From: Theropithecus gelada
Taxonomy: Eukaryota; Chordata; Mammalia; Primates; Cercopithecidae
Assembly (NCBI RefSeq): GCF_003255815.1
Contig: NC_037689.1
Span: 52,642,088 to 52,706,087, forward strand
DNA length: 64,000 bases
Direction of reading: 5' to 3'
Below are positions 39,601-54,600 of the stretch, piece after piece (position 1 is the stretch's first letter; each line of letters opens with the position of its first letter). Below the pieces are notes generated by a model, which searched no databases, was not told where the DNA came from, and saw nothing but the letters and a program-made list of their open reading frames with translations. A program made the translations under genes and the position numbers.

Positions 39601-42600
39601 TGTGGTGGCAAGTGCTTGTAATCCCAGCTACTCAGAAGGCTGAGGCATGAGAATTGCTTGAACCTGGGAGGCAGAGGCTGCAGTGAGCTGAGATTGCATC
39701 ACTGCATTCCAACCTGGGTGACAAAGTGAGACTGCCTCAAAAAAAAAAAAGATGGAAAATTTGGAATTTCCCTATTTCCCTAGATAGAGGGGATTTTGAA
39801 GCAGTAGAAGTAGAAGAAATTACCAAGAAAAAATACACAAGTAGAGAAGATATTTACATAAGTAGAAGTAGCAGGCACTGGGATAGAGAAGTCAGAAAAA
39901 CAATGCAGTTATTCATTTTTTGTTATATATATCTATATCTATCTTTGTTATATCTATATCTATCTTTGTTATATCTATCTTTGTTATATATATCTAGATA
40001 TATATAGATATCTATCTATCTATAGATATATAGATATCTATCTATAGATATATATAGATATCTATCTACAGATTATATATAGATTACAAATTATATATAT
40101 ATCTTATATATATATATAAGATAGGGTCTCACTCTGTCACCTAGGCTGGAGTGCAATAGTGAGATCTCAGCGTACTGCAGGCTTGACCTCCTGGGCTCAA
40201 GTAATCCTCTCCCCCTCAGCCTCCTGAGTAGCTGGTACTACAGGTGTATGCCACCACACTTAGCTAATTTTTAAATTTTTTGTAGAGATGGGGTCTTACT
40301 ATATTGCCTAGGTTGTGTCAACTTCCTGGGCTCAAGCAATCCTCCTGCCTCAGCCTTCCAAACTACTGGGATTATAGGCATGAGCCACTGCACCTAGCCT
40401 GAAGTTATTCATTAGTGTGGAAATCCAGGGTGGAGATATTTATGAGGGAGGCATGGTCAGTAGCACAAAACATTAAGAGGTCATAGAGGCTGAGTACCAA
40501 GAATGGACCATTATACATAGAAATTAGGTCTTCATTTGGTGACTTTTTTTTTTTTTTTTGAGATGGAGTCTCACTCTGTCACCAGGCTGGAGTGCAGTGG
40601 CGTGATCTCGGCTCACTGCAACTTCGGCCTCCCAGGTTCAAGTGATTCTCCTGCCTCAGCCTCCCAAGTAGCTAGGACTACAGGTGCACGCCACTACACC
40701 CAGCTAATTTTTGTATTTTTAATAGAGACGGGGTTTCACCATGTTGGCCAGGATGGTCTTGATCTCTTGATCTTGTGATCTGCCCACCTTGGCCTCCCAA
40801 AGTGCTGGGATTACAGGTGTGAGCCACCATGCCTGGCCATTTGGTGACTTTCAAGAGTGAAGTTTTACTAGAATGCTCAAGATAGAAGCCTGATTGCAAA
40901 TGGTCAAAAGAGATGTAAGCAGGTAGGAAATCGAAGATATGTGCTTTGCAAAAATACAACCATCTAGGAATGGTGAGAGAAGGACATAGTTTGTGAGGTT
41001 AACAGGATTATGTAACATTTTGGGAATTTTGTTTGATTTTCTTTGTAAGTTATGGTAAGATCAGAGAATGTTTCTTTGGAGTCTGAGCAGAGAACAGATG
41101 AAAGTTGTAAAATAAATGGGGTATAAGTGATGGGCAAGACCAAATAAGAGGTTAGAGAGACTGGGATTGAAAATTTAGTTAATTTCTCCCAACCTCAGCA
41201 GAGAGAAAATGACAGTCCACTCAGAATTCAATGAAAAGCCCATCTCTGTTTCAGAGTGGGGGAAGAAATTATGGATGATTCTAATTTTTCTTTCAGCTTA
41301 GCTGTATTTTCCAATTTTTCTAGAATGTTAAAAAAAATTGATTATTTGAACATTAAATTTTATTTTTCTGAAAGAGCACCTAAGATAGCTGTCTCATTTA
41401 TCCAGGAGTGCTGATTGAGTGTGACAAAGTTTTTACCTCCCTCATAGCTTCCTCCAGGGTCAACCCCTTGCCCCTGTGTGCCATCTTTGTCACACCTCTT
41501 TGGGCTGCTCAGTCCTGATCTGATAGTCATGAAGGAGAGCAAGCAACCTTTACCTTTGCAGAAGCTGGAAAAGTGAGACATCTTTCTGGGATGTTTGAAC
41601 AAAGTACAGTGTTCTATGAGTACAATGTACAGTGAAGAAGGCGAGGTAGATCACGTAAATGCTGAAAGCTCCATATGTGCTTGATGACTGGGAAGAAAGA
41701 ACAATAAAATTTAAGAGGAAAATACTTGCATGTGTACTGCTTTAAAAGCTGTGGCCTAAATATAGCAAGGAAGTCTCTTCATATTTGCTAATACTCATTA
41801 ATTGCTTATTAAGTATACTCACTTAAGAATTCACTTTTATTAAGTGCCTTGAGTCTTCTCATCAATTTTGCACTAAGACACATATGCAACTGTTCAGTAT
41901 AGTGTTTATATGGATGCTAAATTGGTACAGAGTTCTCCTTTAAAAAGCATGAAATAGATAATTAACCTCCATTTTTATGAGTATTTATCACAGTAGATTA
42001 ACTTGAAATATATAGCTTTTTCAGTGTGTGGCAATAAAACGGTATAGTGATTTTGTGTTTTAGTTTGTAAATGTGTTACCTGTACCTAGTGTTATTTGAC
42101 AAGTGTCTTTACAAAATTAGATATCAGTCCCATGCTCCTTGAATTTGTCACCTGCTCATGAAGCAGGCCAAGAATATATTTGGATGAGAGGATATAGACT
42201 ATCCTAGGCTAATCCTTATTCAGAACAATGGTACCTGGAAAAATGTCAGAAAACAATTTCCCTTGGTTTTGTGTTTGTTGCACAATCAAAATGCAGCTGA
42301 CGGGATCTTTTGAATTAGTGCTGACTGGTAGTAGCTTCTTCTGGGATCCTTCTGCCAGCTCCTGGACTGAGTGCTGTCCCATCTTTCAATTGCTGGAATG
42401 TCACCAACACAGTCAGAACCCTGGTGGTGCAGGGCATAGCAGCAAGGCCCACGGGGAGGGAATGCCCAGCTTGGGCAGAGCTAAGCAAGGGTGACTGTAG
42501 CAACCTTGTTACCCCAACTCAGCTTAACTGTTCCTCTGTGACTCTTATTGGTATCACTTTGGGCCACTTATCTGCCTGGCACAAGTCAAAACTACCTATT

Positions 42601-45600
42601 AATGTCCAAGGGCCAGACTTGCTGCAGAGTCCAAAGTTTATATTGATAAGGCTGCCACAAAATAAATTTAGTTCTTCTGTAACAGCCATGTTACATTCTG
42701 GCTCTGATTATCAAAGGTAGACCTTAAATTGCCTTCCCTTCCATGCCACTCTTGTCCTAGCTTTCCAACTACACCCTCCCACACTCTGTATCCAGCCTCC
42801 CTACGCTGCCTGAAGATAGTGGTGTTTCTCGGTTTATGACTGTATTAATGGTAGAGCTAAGCTGGCTGTCAGTTATGATGCTTCACTCCACATGGATTAG
42901 TAGTAACATACTATGACAGAACTTAGAATTTATTGTAATTCAATGGTATTTTATAAACACAGCCCTGGCCTAGGACTGACTAAACACTAAATACTGTATC
43001 TGCATTTTTCTATTAAGATTGCACTGGCCAGGCACAGTGGCTTACATCTGTAATCCCAGCACTTTGGGAGGCCGAGGGGGGTGGATCACGAGATCAGGAG
43101 ATCAAGACCATCGTGACTAACACGGTGAAACCCCGTCTCTACTAAAAATAGAAAAAATTAGCTGGGCGTGGTGACACATGCCTGTAGTCCCAGCTGCTTG
43201 GGAGGCTGAGGCAGGAGAATCGCTTGAACTCGGGAGGCGGAGGTTGCAATGAGCCAAGATTGTGCAACTGCACTCCAGCCTGGGCAACAGAGCGAGACTC
43301 CATCTCAAAAAAAAAAAAAAAAAGATTGCTCTAAGTACATTTTCTTCTAGGCTGATTTCTAAAACATTCCATGAAGATATATGATTTTTGTTAACTTTAG
43401 GAACTTTTATAAAACTATAATATAATGACTTTTTTGGACTAAATTATATGTCAGTTTTGATCATTTGTATTATTAATGTTTCATTATTTGCTTTCAATAA
43501 AATTGTCTTACTATTCATTCTCCCTTCAACTCTAGGTATGGAACAGGATGTTTCTTACTATGTAATACAGGCCATAAGGTTGGTTCTTTAAATTAAAAAA
43601 TTGATAAAAGTCTTTAAGTTCATATAAATAATGCTTGAACATAATTTGCTATTAAATTACTTTTAGTCTTTAGCTTTTACTTAATCTTTATCAGGGTTTA
43701 ATTTAGAGCTCAATACAAAATTTGAATGGTTCTAATAAGAACCATTTTAGGCTTTTTGAATTTTATATGTGTGTTTTTAATTGTGTTGGTGGGAAATCTA
43801 GACTGAGACCTCATCAAATTCTTAATGCAAATCTAATTTGAAACAAGGAATAAACTTTTTATAAGGCTGAAATGTGTTCTTAATTCTGATCATTTTGACT
43901 ATTTTTTAAAATTGGTTTATTGATTGCATTATTTTGTACCTATGTTATTATAACTTTAAAAAAATGTTCTCATGTTATCTTTTCATTTTCCACTACTGAA
44001 ATCTTTTTTTTTTTTTTTTCTTTCCTACAGTGTGTATTTTCTGATCATGGCCTTCTCACCACAGTGGCTTACAAACTTGGCAGAGACAAACCAGTATATT
44101 ATGCTTTGGAAGTAAGTTCTTTTTAATCAATATGGATAATATGACAAACATTCAAAGCTAATAAAAATTACAGTGTTTTCTAACACTTTTCTGGTAAATC
44201 TTAATACAGAAGACTCAAAAAGTTCTGCTTTCTTGGCATTTGATTGAGTTGAAGGAACCTGAGACTGACCTGGGTGTCAGGACTCACAGGAGACCTTGAT
44301 TAGATTGGTTCCTCAGTTCTTATGCCAATTAATTGTGTCACCTTAGGCATATTACTTGACAGCTCTACAATGTAAGGTTTTTTTTTTTTTTTCAATCTCT
44401 AAAGTTTAATTGGATTAACGTGCTAACATTTCTTTCATCTTGAAAATTCTTTGTTTTTATAAATAAAATGCTCCAGTGTTCCAAAGAGAACCCTGGGCAC
44501 AAAAAAGCAGAATAACTCTTTTCACTTGTCTCCTCATAAAAATAAATTTTGTGTAACATTTTGATATAGAAAAGAAAGTGAGGAGATTTATACCACTTAT
44601 CACTGGAAACATTTGTTTCAAACATGTTTGTATGTTATAGTAGGAATATGCCAGCCTAAGCCTGTAGGATATGGTAAGTTTGTGTTAGAAACGTTTATTT
44701 ATAAAGTCAAAGAAATAGTATTCTTTTTGTAAAATTAGATACATTTCTTATAAGCGTTTCTATATAATTAATTTTGAAATGGCTACCTTATAATGCACAA
44801 GTATACACGTGATCTGCAAACTTATTGAGGCTCATTTTTGGAGTGTCTGATAATAATTTGGTCACAAGTTAAAGACTTCTAGTTAGAGTTAAAACATTTT
44901 ATTAGTCATTATGCCTAGCACATGAAGAATATTAGTTTATTTCTATTTTTCTCCCTTCCCCAACCCATAAACACTATAATATCTGCCCCAGCTCCTTTTC
45001 TATGGATGGAAGCATTTGTGAAAACTTAGTCTGTATATTAAAGGTATCTTAACACTTCTCAGAACTTAAAATCCTACAAGCCCTCTCCCTTTCTACTTTC
45101 CATCTGTGGAGAGTGCATAGCACAACAATAGGCACATAAAATATGCACTTGATAAGTGTTACCTATAATATGATAAGAAGAATATGATTCTGCCTTTTTT
45201 CTTCTTGCATAGGAGACAATTAGTGCTTTAGAATTACAGGTGCCTTTGACCTGGGACAGGCCTCAGGGACAGGGGTCACCGGGTCTTAACTCCCCTCCCA
45301 ATATGAAAAGCCTTCTCCTGTCTCCTTTACCAGTCCTTTACCAGTAGCCATCCAGCTTCTATCTGAAGACAGCACCCAAAGTTGCTTCTTAATAACACCT
45401 CTAGCATTGGACCTGCATTGGTTGTCAAAAGCGTTCCAACATTAGAGGCTGCAGTCAGTTTCTCTGGGTCTTCCTCCTCCAGGGTAAACTGACCCAATGC
45501 CTTGATCTCACATGGTTTATGGATGCTTTATAGTTCTGAGCTCCCTTCATTGGGTGCATTGCAATTCATGTCGTCCAGAATGGAATATAATATTCTACAT

Positions 45601-48600
45601 CTAATCTGACCTGTACTCAATCAATAGGGTGATTTGTGCCTCTCCTGCCATAAGCACTACTTTTGCTTTTCTAGCCTGAGAGTTCATTAATTTAGACTAA
45701 TAACCCCTTCATATTATTGGCCCTGGGAGGATATGCTAAAAAACCTAGCTTGTTTTCAAATGAATCATTGTCAAACCAAGTCTGCTTCGTTCTGTATTTG
45801 TGTAGTTTTTTTGTTAAATCTAAATTCAGGTCTTTGTTTCTTCCTGTTTAATTTCATAATAGTGATTTTAGCCTATTCCTATATAGTCTGAATTCGTTTT
45901 CATTCTTTACTGTTACTCTTTCAGTTTTGTCTCATCTAGAGATTTAACAGGCATATGCTTTATGATTTTGTTTCAATTTATGTAATGCTTTTAGATGCTT
46001 AGAATTGTAAAAGCTGAGAGAGACACTAGATCATATGACAATATACTTAGTTACACCCTCCTATCCCCATGTTTTACACGTGAGGAAACTGAGATTAGAA
46101 AAGTGAAATTGGACTCCCTTGGCCAAGTAACTTTTGACAACAGTAAGTAGCAGATCCAGGATGCACATCCAGATGCTTGGACATCAAAACCTTGATGCCT
46201 AGGCCACCCTGCTGTACCATTTCCTTCCTTGTAAGTCTGGAAGTTCTGGGCTCCAGTCTACCAAGCCCAGTGTTGTTGTCCCTGCATCTAGCTTATGTCC
46301 TTTCCTTCATCTGCTAACCTAGCAGTCTCAGCAACAACAACAGCACACATACGCATACTAATGTTAACGGTGTAGTTAGAATTTTTTTCTTTATGTTTTC
46401 TTACCTTTTTTTTTTTACAATTAACAAACATTTAAAAAAATTAAATTAAACCAAACCAAAAAACAAGGGTGGGGAATAATGCTAGATTGGTAAGACTTTT
46501 TATCAGTAAACTCATGCTAATTTCACTTGGTCATACTAATTCATTTTTTTGTAAATGCTTACGAAGTATATATTTAATAATATTGTCTTTCATTTGATCG
46601 ACTGTTGTTAGGCTTAGAAGTTGGAGATAGGAACATTTTAGTCTTTATGCTCTTTAAAACCTGAGACTATAGCTACCCATCTTCAGTCTTTTAGTCTTTT
46701 TTCATTCTTCCTCTGCTGATTTGGGAGGAATAAGAAGTATTTCTATGTTTTTATTTTGGTGATTTTTTTTTTCTTTTGTGTATACCCTTAGATTTTTAAG
46801 ACATTATTTAACCATATATTTTTCTAAGCGTGTATGTCATTGTTTGATATTTTTAATCTCCCAACCATGATGAGGACCTCTAATATTTTATTCTACCTCC
46901 TTCATCACCAATCGTGTTATTTTGTTTAAAGCTTTCATTTCCCCCATTTTGTTCAACATGCAATAATTACTATTGTTTACTTTGCAGTCCACAATAAATC
47001 ATATTTATTGACTTATTTTTCTTAGTTTTCTGTGTCCAGTATCATTTCTTTCGTCTCATACCTTTTTTATTCCCATCTACTTTTTTTTTTCTTCTTTTTT
47101 TTTGCTGAGGGGCATCCTTCTATATTTCTTTTAGTAATAGTGTGGGATAGTAAGCCTATTCTTTTTAGGTTTGTCTTTATTTTGCCCTCACTCTAAGGAT
47201 TAGTATAAAAGCCTATATTAATTGTTTTTCCCACATCCCTTCTGGCCATTTTCGATGCTGATGAGACCTCTGCTGTTAATATGTGGTTCATTTGTAGATA
47301 ATCTGGTTTATTGTCTGGGAGTTTCTAACATTATCTCTTTATCATTGATGTTCTATAGTTTTACTATGATATGCCTGGGTTTGGATTTATTTTTATTTAT
47401 CCTGTTAGGTACTTGGATCCAAGTCTGTCTTCAGATCTGGAAAGTTCTCAGCAATTATCTCTTCAAATATTGCTCCTCTACCATTACCTCCATCCTCTTC
47501 TGGAATTGCTATTGGATGAATATTGGAACCTTTCAACCCATCATCCATGTCTCTTAACTGCCCTTTTATAATTTTTTAATCTCTTTGTTTCTCTGTGCTG
47601 CGTCCCTGGTGAGTTTCTCAGTATCTACCTTCCATTTCCAAGTTCTCTCTTTAAAACAAACAAGACAAAACATAAAAGCCTTTTTTGTATTGTGAAATAT
47701 AAGACACATACAGAAAAATGCATTAAATATCAATGTACAACTCGAAAAATTACTATAAAGTCTCATGTAACTTGTTCCTAGAACGCTGCCAATCCCAAGA
47801 ACCTCTATTTGCCCCTGATCACAACTTCCTCCCTCTCCCTGAGATAAACATCAGCCTGACTTTTATCATAATCACTTCCTTGCTTTTCTTTGTAGTTCTA
47901 ACACTTAAATGTGCAGCCCTGAACACCAGAGTTTAGTTTTGCATGTGTTTAATATTTGATATATTAAAAATATAAAAGAGGAGAGAGAGAGCATGTGCAT
48001 GCGTATCTCAGTCACTTAGTATATATTTTTTTTGTATTTTTTGATCTGGCTTCTTTCAGTCAACATTATGTTTGTGAGATTCATCCACAGTATTATACAT
48101 AGCTGTTTTTTTCATTCCTTCTTATTGCTATATGAAATTATTGAAGTTCAGTATTTATTCAGCTGTTGATGATATTCGAGTGGTTTTCAGTATTTGGCTA
48201 TTATGAAAAATGCTGCTATGAACATTTTTGTATATGCCTCCTGATGTAAATATATTCACCTTTGTGTAGGAGTAGAATTTCTAGGCCATAGATTATGTGT
48301 GTCTTCACTTTGAGTAGATAATGCAAACCATTTTTCGCAGTAGATGTGGCAAGTTACACTCCTACCAGCAATGTGGGGGAGTGCTAATTTACTCATCATC
48401 TCTATCTAGTCTAGAGTTTACCCCATCTATTACATTTTTCATCTTATTTAATATTTTCATTTCTATAGTTTTTATTTGGTTATTTTTCACATCCACCTGA
48501 TTTTGTTTCAGTTCTCTGTTTTTATTTTGATTCTTAATTTCATGTTTGTTTGTTTTTAAAATGGAACTCATTTCCTAATTTATCTCCGAATACTTAAAGC

Positions 48601-51600
48601 ATACGTATTTTAAAATCTGTGTTAGGCCAGAATGAACTCTAGTCCAGCTATTAAGTTTGTTGGATTTCTTTCTTTCTTTTTTTTTTGAGACGGAGTCTTG
48701 CTCTGTCGCCCAGGCTGGAATGCAGTGGCCCCATCTCGGCTCACTGCAAGCTCCGCCTCCCGGGTTCATGCCATTCTCCTCCCTCAGCTGGGACTACACG
48801 CGCCCGCCACCACACCCGGCTAATTTTTTGTATTTTTAGTAGAGATGGGGTTTCGCCGTGTTAACCAGGATGGTCTCGACCTCATGACCTCGTGATCCGC
48901 CCGCCTCGGCCTCCCAAAGTGCTGGGATTACAGGCGTGAGCCACCGCACCCGGCCTTGTTGGATTTCTTAATACAAGAGTTCTTCATATAATTTAGAATT
49001 GTCACTTCCAGCCTTGTCTTCCATTAAGCCATATAGCCTCAGTCAGCAAATACACACTTGCTTATTTTTCTAACATTCCTACACAAGTAAGAGAGCGCCA
49101 CCTAGCCCCTGGCTTCAAGCATTGAGCCTGATTCTTTCTATTCCCTGTCTTACACAAAACATTTTGGACCCCTTTCTTCTGGAGGAACCAGTTCCCAGCC
49201 ACCACTCCTACTCCCTGACACATATAGAAAAATAAATCAGAAGCCATCATGCTCGTGGCTTCAGTCCTGTTTGGTTATGTGTTTCCGTGTCTGTCCACAT
49301 AGATGTTATTCTGTATTTGAGTCAGCATGTTGTTTCAGTTTTCTCTTTTATATAGTGTCTGTTATCCTCTGTGGTTAGAACAAAGGGGATTTTTGAAGTA
49401 CAAACTCATTATTTCTGCTCATGTAAGCATCTGCATCTTCTTTTTCATCACCAAGAGAACTCTTTTTCTCTCTCTGAAGCCCCTGGCAGGTGATACTAAG
49501 GCCTGACATTTTAACACCTCTAAATTCTCATTTTCAATATTTGTAAAAAGAAATTGGTGTTCATGATCCTTAAGTTGTTCTGTGACATTAAACTCATATT
49601 AAACTGGTTAAATTTGTCCCACCCTTTCTAGTTGGAAAATATTTCTCAGTAGTGGAAGAGACTGGAGCAAAATAGAGCCACTGAATGGTTCTGCCTTCCC
49701 TCTGGCATCCTTGTTCCCCTTCTTTTTCCAAATACTGTTTCACAACACAAAAATCCTTTTGGGAACTTTTAATGATTATGAACTTGAGCTTATGACTTGA
49801 GACTTCCATGTTCTGTGTTTTGTCACTAGAATATAGATTTCCCGAGGCCAGGGTACTTGTCTATCTTGTTTACCACTCTGTCCCAGCAGGCTGGCAGATA
49901 ATACGTACCCATTAAATATTGTTTAAATACAGAATCCTATGTTAGGCCATTTTTTTTTCTTTTTAAATATGAACTTCAAAGAGGGTTCCCTATATCGCCT
50001 TATTGGTTTCTTTAAATGTCTCTTCCCCTATTTTTTCTTTGGTATGGTTTAACGATTATAGCATTAAGATTTCCTTTTTAGAGTTTTTCATCCTTCTTGA
50101 GCTAAATCCCGATTTTAGGTATAAACCTATGTAGTAGATTATCTATTGCTGTGTAACAAGATTACCACAAACTTAAGTGGCTTAAAACAACACATGTGTT
50201 GTTTCTCAGTTCCCATGGGTTCAGAATCCAGGCACAGCTTAGCTCGGTACCCTGCTCGGAGTCTCACAGGGCTGTAGTCAAGGTGTTGACTGAGGCTCTT
50301 CTGTCATCTGAGGTTTAATCTGCTTCCAGGTTCATTCAGGTTATTGGCAAAATTCAGTTCCTTGTGGTTGTCTGCTTCCTTAAAGTCAGGATGGGAGGGA
50401 ATATATCCAGCAAGACAGGCACAGTAAATCATGTAATGGAAGCACATACACATCACCACACATATCCCATCACTTTTGACATGTACTGTTGGGTAGAAGA
50501 AAGTCACAGATATCACCACACTCAAGAGGCGGTGATTATGCAAGGGTATGAACATCAAGAGGCAGGGATCATGGGAGCCACCTTAATTAAAAGTCTATCT
50601 GCCACAAGCATGTAAACATTGTTTATGAACTTTTACAATGTTCTTTCTTGAAAAGTATACTTTCTGAGCAATAAATGCTTTTAATTGTAGTTCCCCAACT
50701 TGTTACTGAAGTATTAATGAAATCTGTCACATTTCAAAAATAATGTTGCTCCAATTCAACTCTTCCTTTTCTCTATGCAATTAAAAATGCTATAGAGTTA
50801 GACACTGCATTTGTAATATAATATATACAAATTAACTACATTATAAATTATATATGTACAGATACATGGCACTGTAGTATACACAAAACTGTGTTTGCTA
50901 TGCCTGATGGATGATTGTAAGCAATTTAGGGTAATCTTTACTTTACGTGATTTTTCTTCATACTCACCAATTTTCACCCTAATTGCCTTGTAAGCTACAA
51001 TTCTACTGCATCCTGAAATATCCTGCTTTATTTTTATACTGTTAGTGGCAGTGGCATTCATGTCAAGGAGCTTTCGAAGAAAAATGTGTTTGCCTGCTAT
51101 GACATTACATCAGATCTACTTGATTATTTTTAATTCAATCTTCGTATAGCTTATTTCTTAGCCTTTCACTTTCCAGGCTACGTGTCTAGTTTTAAAATAA
51201 TTTATTCCTCTTGCCCTGTTATAATTTAATCCATTATTCTTTACACCCTCTCACTTTCATTGCATCTCCCTTAGTATACAACTGTTAGGCTTGCATGCAT
51301 CTTTTCCAGGGAGTCATAACCTAGAACAAGGGCTGATTCAAATTTGTAGATGATATACTAAAGAGTTGGATCTTTATACTTAGGATGTAACTTATGGCAA
51401 CTTAATTGATAACAAATAGACAGTCACCTTCTATTTATCACTTTAGGCTTTGGCTGCTATACTCTTTTCCTGTCCAACTTTGAAGCATTATACCATCTTC
51501 CTTTTTTTTTTTTTTTTTTGAGATGGAGTCTAGCTCTGTCGCCCTGGCTGGAGTGCAGTGGCTGGATCTCAGCTCACTGCAAGCTCCGCCTCCCGGGTTG

Positions 51601-54600
51601 AGGCCATTCTCCTGCCTCAGCCTCCCGAGTAGCTGGGACTACAGGTGCCCGCCACCTTGCCCGGCTAGTTTTTTGTATTTTTTAGTAGAGACGGGGTTTC
51701 ACCGTGTTAGCCAGGATGGTCTCGATCTCCTGACCTCGTGATCTGCCCGTCTCGGTCTCCCAAAGTGCCGGGATTACAGGCTTGAGCCACCGCTCCCGGC
51801 CAACCATCTTCCATTTTATTTCCTGCCTCTGAATTCAGAAGACCACATGTCTTTTGTGAATTTAGAGGTGTCTCTCATTTTTATTTCTTTAAAAGCTAAA
51901 TCATACCATGTATTATATCCTGACAGCAAAATTATTTACTTTTTTCAGATAAGTGTTTTTATCTACCTTTTATTGTGTTATATTGAAACTAGTCACTTCT
52001 GTATATTCCTGATGACAGAATTTAAAACAATTATCTCCTGGAGCCTTAACAGTAACTATGTATTTTTTTTCTTTTGTTTTAATCTAAATGATACTCTGAT
52101 TCTCAACTAGTTACCTCTAATCAAAACCTTGATTTTCCTTTTGCTAAAATCATATTGCTTCCTCTTAAAAATATGGTGTAAGCATGTCACATCCTATCTT
52201 TTTCAATGGAAATGAGGTATATCAGCATGTGGTTTCCTGGAGTATAAAGTCCCACCAGCTGTGCCACAAAATCACTTTACTAGACTCCTAGCACAGTGGC
52301 TTCTAAAAATTCATAGTTTAACTCTACTTGCCTAAAACAATTATGTATGCATTTCTTGTTAGATGCCATTTAAGGGCAGTGTCTTTGAGAGTATAAGGAG
52401 GAGGGACACCTGTTTTTGTTTTTGTTTTTCAATTAGGTCTAGAATTATACTGCCCATGGCAGCCATGGCCACATGCAGCTATTGAGCACTGGAAATGTGG
52501 CTAGTCTTAACTGAGATGTGCTGTTAAGTGTAAAGTATATACCAGACTTCAAAGATAGTACAAAAAAAAATCTCAATAATTTAATATTGATTTCATGTTG
52601 AAATTATTTTTTTAATACACTGGGTTAAATAAAATATTAATTTTACCTTACTTTTACCTTTTTAATGTGGCAAAAATGTAAATTACATATGTGACTCATT
52701 TTATATTTCTATTGGACAGCACTGGTCTAGAAACTCTTACATATTTACTAATATTTGGCAGCTGCTATCTCTGAATTGTCTGTTTCCAAAGGAAATTTGA
52801 GAGTAAAGTTCTTAAATCTCTTTAAACCAAAATTTTACTTAGTTCTCTTGAATGATCCCTCTAAGTACCTAAATATGTAAATGTGTCAAACTTAATAAGT
52901 ACAACGAGTTCTTTTAGGCAGGGAATGAGCTGTGTTAGAGTCCCTTGTAAGGTATTTGTTGAATTGTTTTTGTCCCATTTTTAAAGCCTTGTCATATTTG
53001 CACAGCTATGTCAGATCTGTTCCTCAAATACTTTTTGTGGTTAAAAAGCCATTTTATGTATGTAGTAATACAGAGTACTGTATGTATGTCTACATATATA
53101 AAAATGTGTAAACGTATAAACAGAATACAGGCATTCTGTAGGTTTGCAGTAACATAGTAACTTCTCATAGAAGCTATGAATGATGGAATATGCCAGCATA
53201 TTCATTCTCTAGTTTACTTGCATCTTGACAACTGACAATAAGAAGGCATTACCATTTGTAATTCAGTTAATAGAAATGGGGACAGGTCCCTACATTTAAT
53301 ATCACCTGACATTTGGTTTGGAGTGACTCTGTGGAAGTAATATACATTAATAATCTATATGAATGAACTATCAGAACTAAAAAAATTTTCTTGGAATTCC
53401 TAGTGGTTTGTGCTGGTACTTTTTTTTTTTTTTGCCGTCAGGATTTTTTTATAATAGCTTTATTGAGATATAATTCATATTCCACACAATTTACCCTTTT
53501 AAAGTATACAGTTCAATGGTTTATAGTAATACTATATTTACAGAGTTTTACAACCGTCACCACTATCTAACTTTAGAACATTGTCACCACCCCAGAAAGA
53601 AACCCCATAACCACCCCCTATCCCCTAGCCCAGGCAACCACTACTTTCTTTTTCTATGGATTTGTCTGTTCTGGACATTTTATATGAATGGGATCATACA
53701 ATATATGGTCTTCTGTGCCTGGCTTCTTTCACTTTGCATAATGTTTTCAATGCTCATCCATGTTGTAGCATGTATTAAGACATCATTCCTTTCATAGTCC
53801 GATAATACTCCATTGTATAGACATACTGTGTTTTATCTATTCATCAGTCACTGGTGTTTGGCTGATACTTTAACATTAAAAAATTAATGAAGTCAATATT
53901 CACATTTAGTAAGAACCTTCACATATATTCTCATATTGAGCCTCACAGTAGTTTGTTTAGGTAAGTGTTGTCATAGTCATCATTTTATAGGTGAAGAAAT
54001 GGAGGCTCAGAAAGCCTAAGTAACGTAGGCAAGTTACTTAATTTACTAAGATTAACTTACTAAAGTACTTAGATTAGTTACTAAGATTACACAGCAATTA
54101 GGTACTAGAACTGGGACTCAAAGCCAGTTTATCCAACTCTAAAATATGTTTTTATCGTTATTGCCACAGCTCTAGGTGATTTTGTTTTAAAGAAAAATTA
54201 CAGGCCGGGCGCGGTGGCTCAAGCCTGTAATCCCAGCACTTTGGGAGGCCGAGACGGGTGGATCACGAGGTCAGGAGATCGAGACCATCCTGGCTAACAC
54301 AGTGAAACCCCGTCTCTACTAAAAATACAAAAACTTAGCCGGGCGAGGTGGCAGGCGCCTGTAGTCCCAGCTACTCGGGAGGCTGAGGCAGGAGAATGGC
54401 ATGAACCCGGGAGGCAGAGCTTGCAGTGAGCTGAGATCCGGCCACTGCACTCCAGCCTGGGTGACAGAGCGAGACTCCGTCTCAAAAAAATAAAAAAAAA
54501 AAAAAAAAGAAGAGAAAAATTACTCACTAGCTAGCTTCTTTGCTTTTTTATTTTATTTTATTTTTTTTATTTACTATACTGTTAGATATGGGAAACAGAC

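Noticed and set aside
47222..47557. 111-codon plus-strand ORF in intron 12
   Set aside because: It lies in T-rich decayed LINE-like sequence, is rich in Leu/Phe/Ile as expected from T-rich DNA, and matches no family I know.
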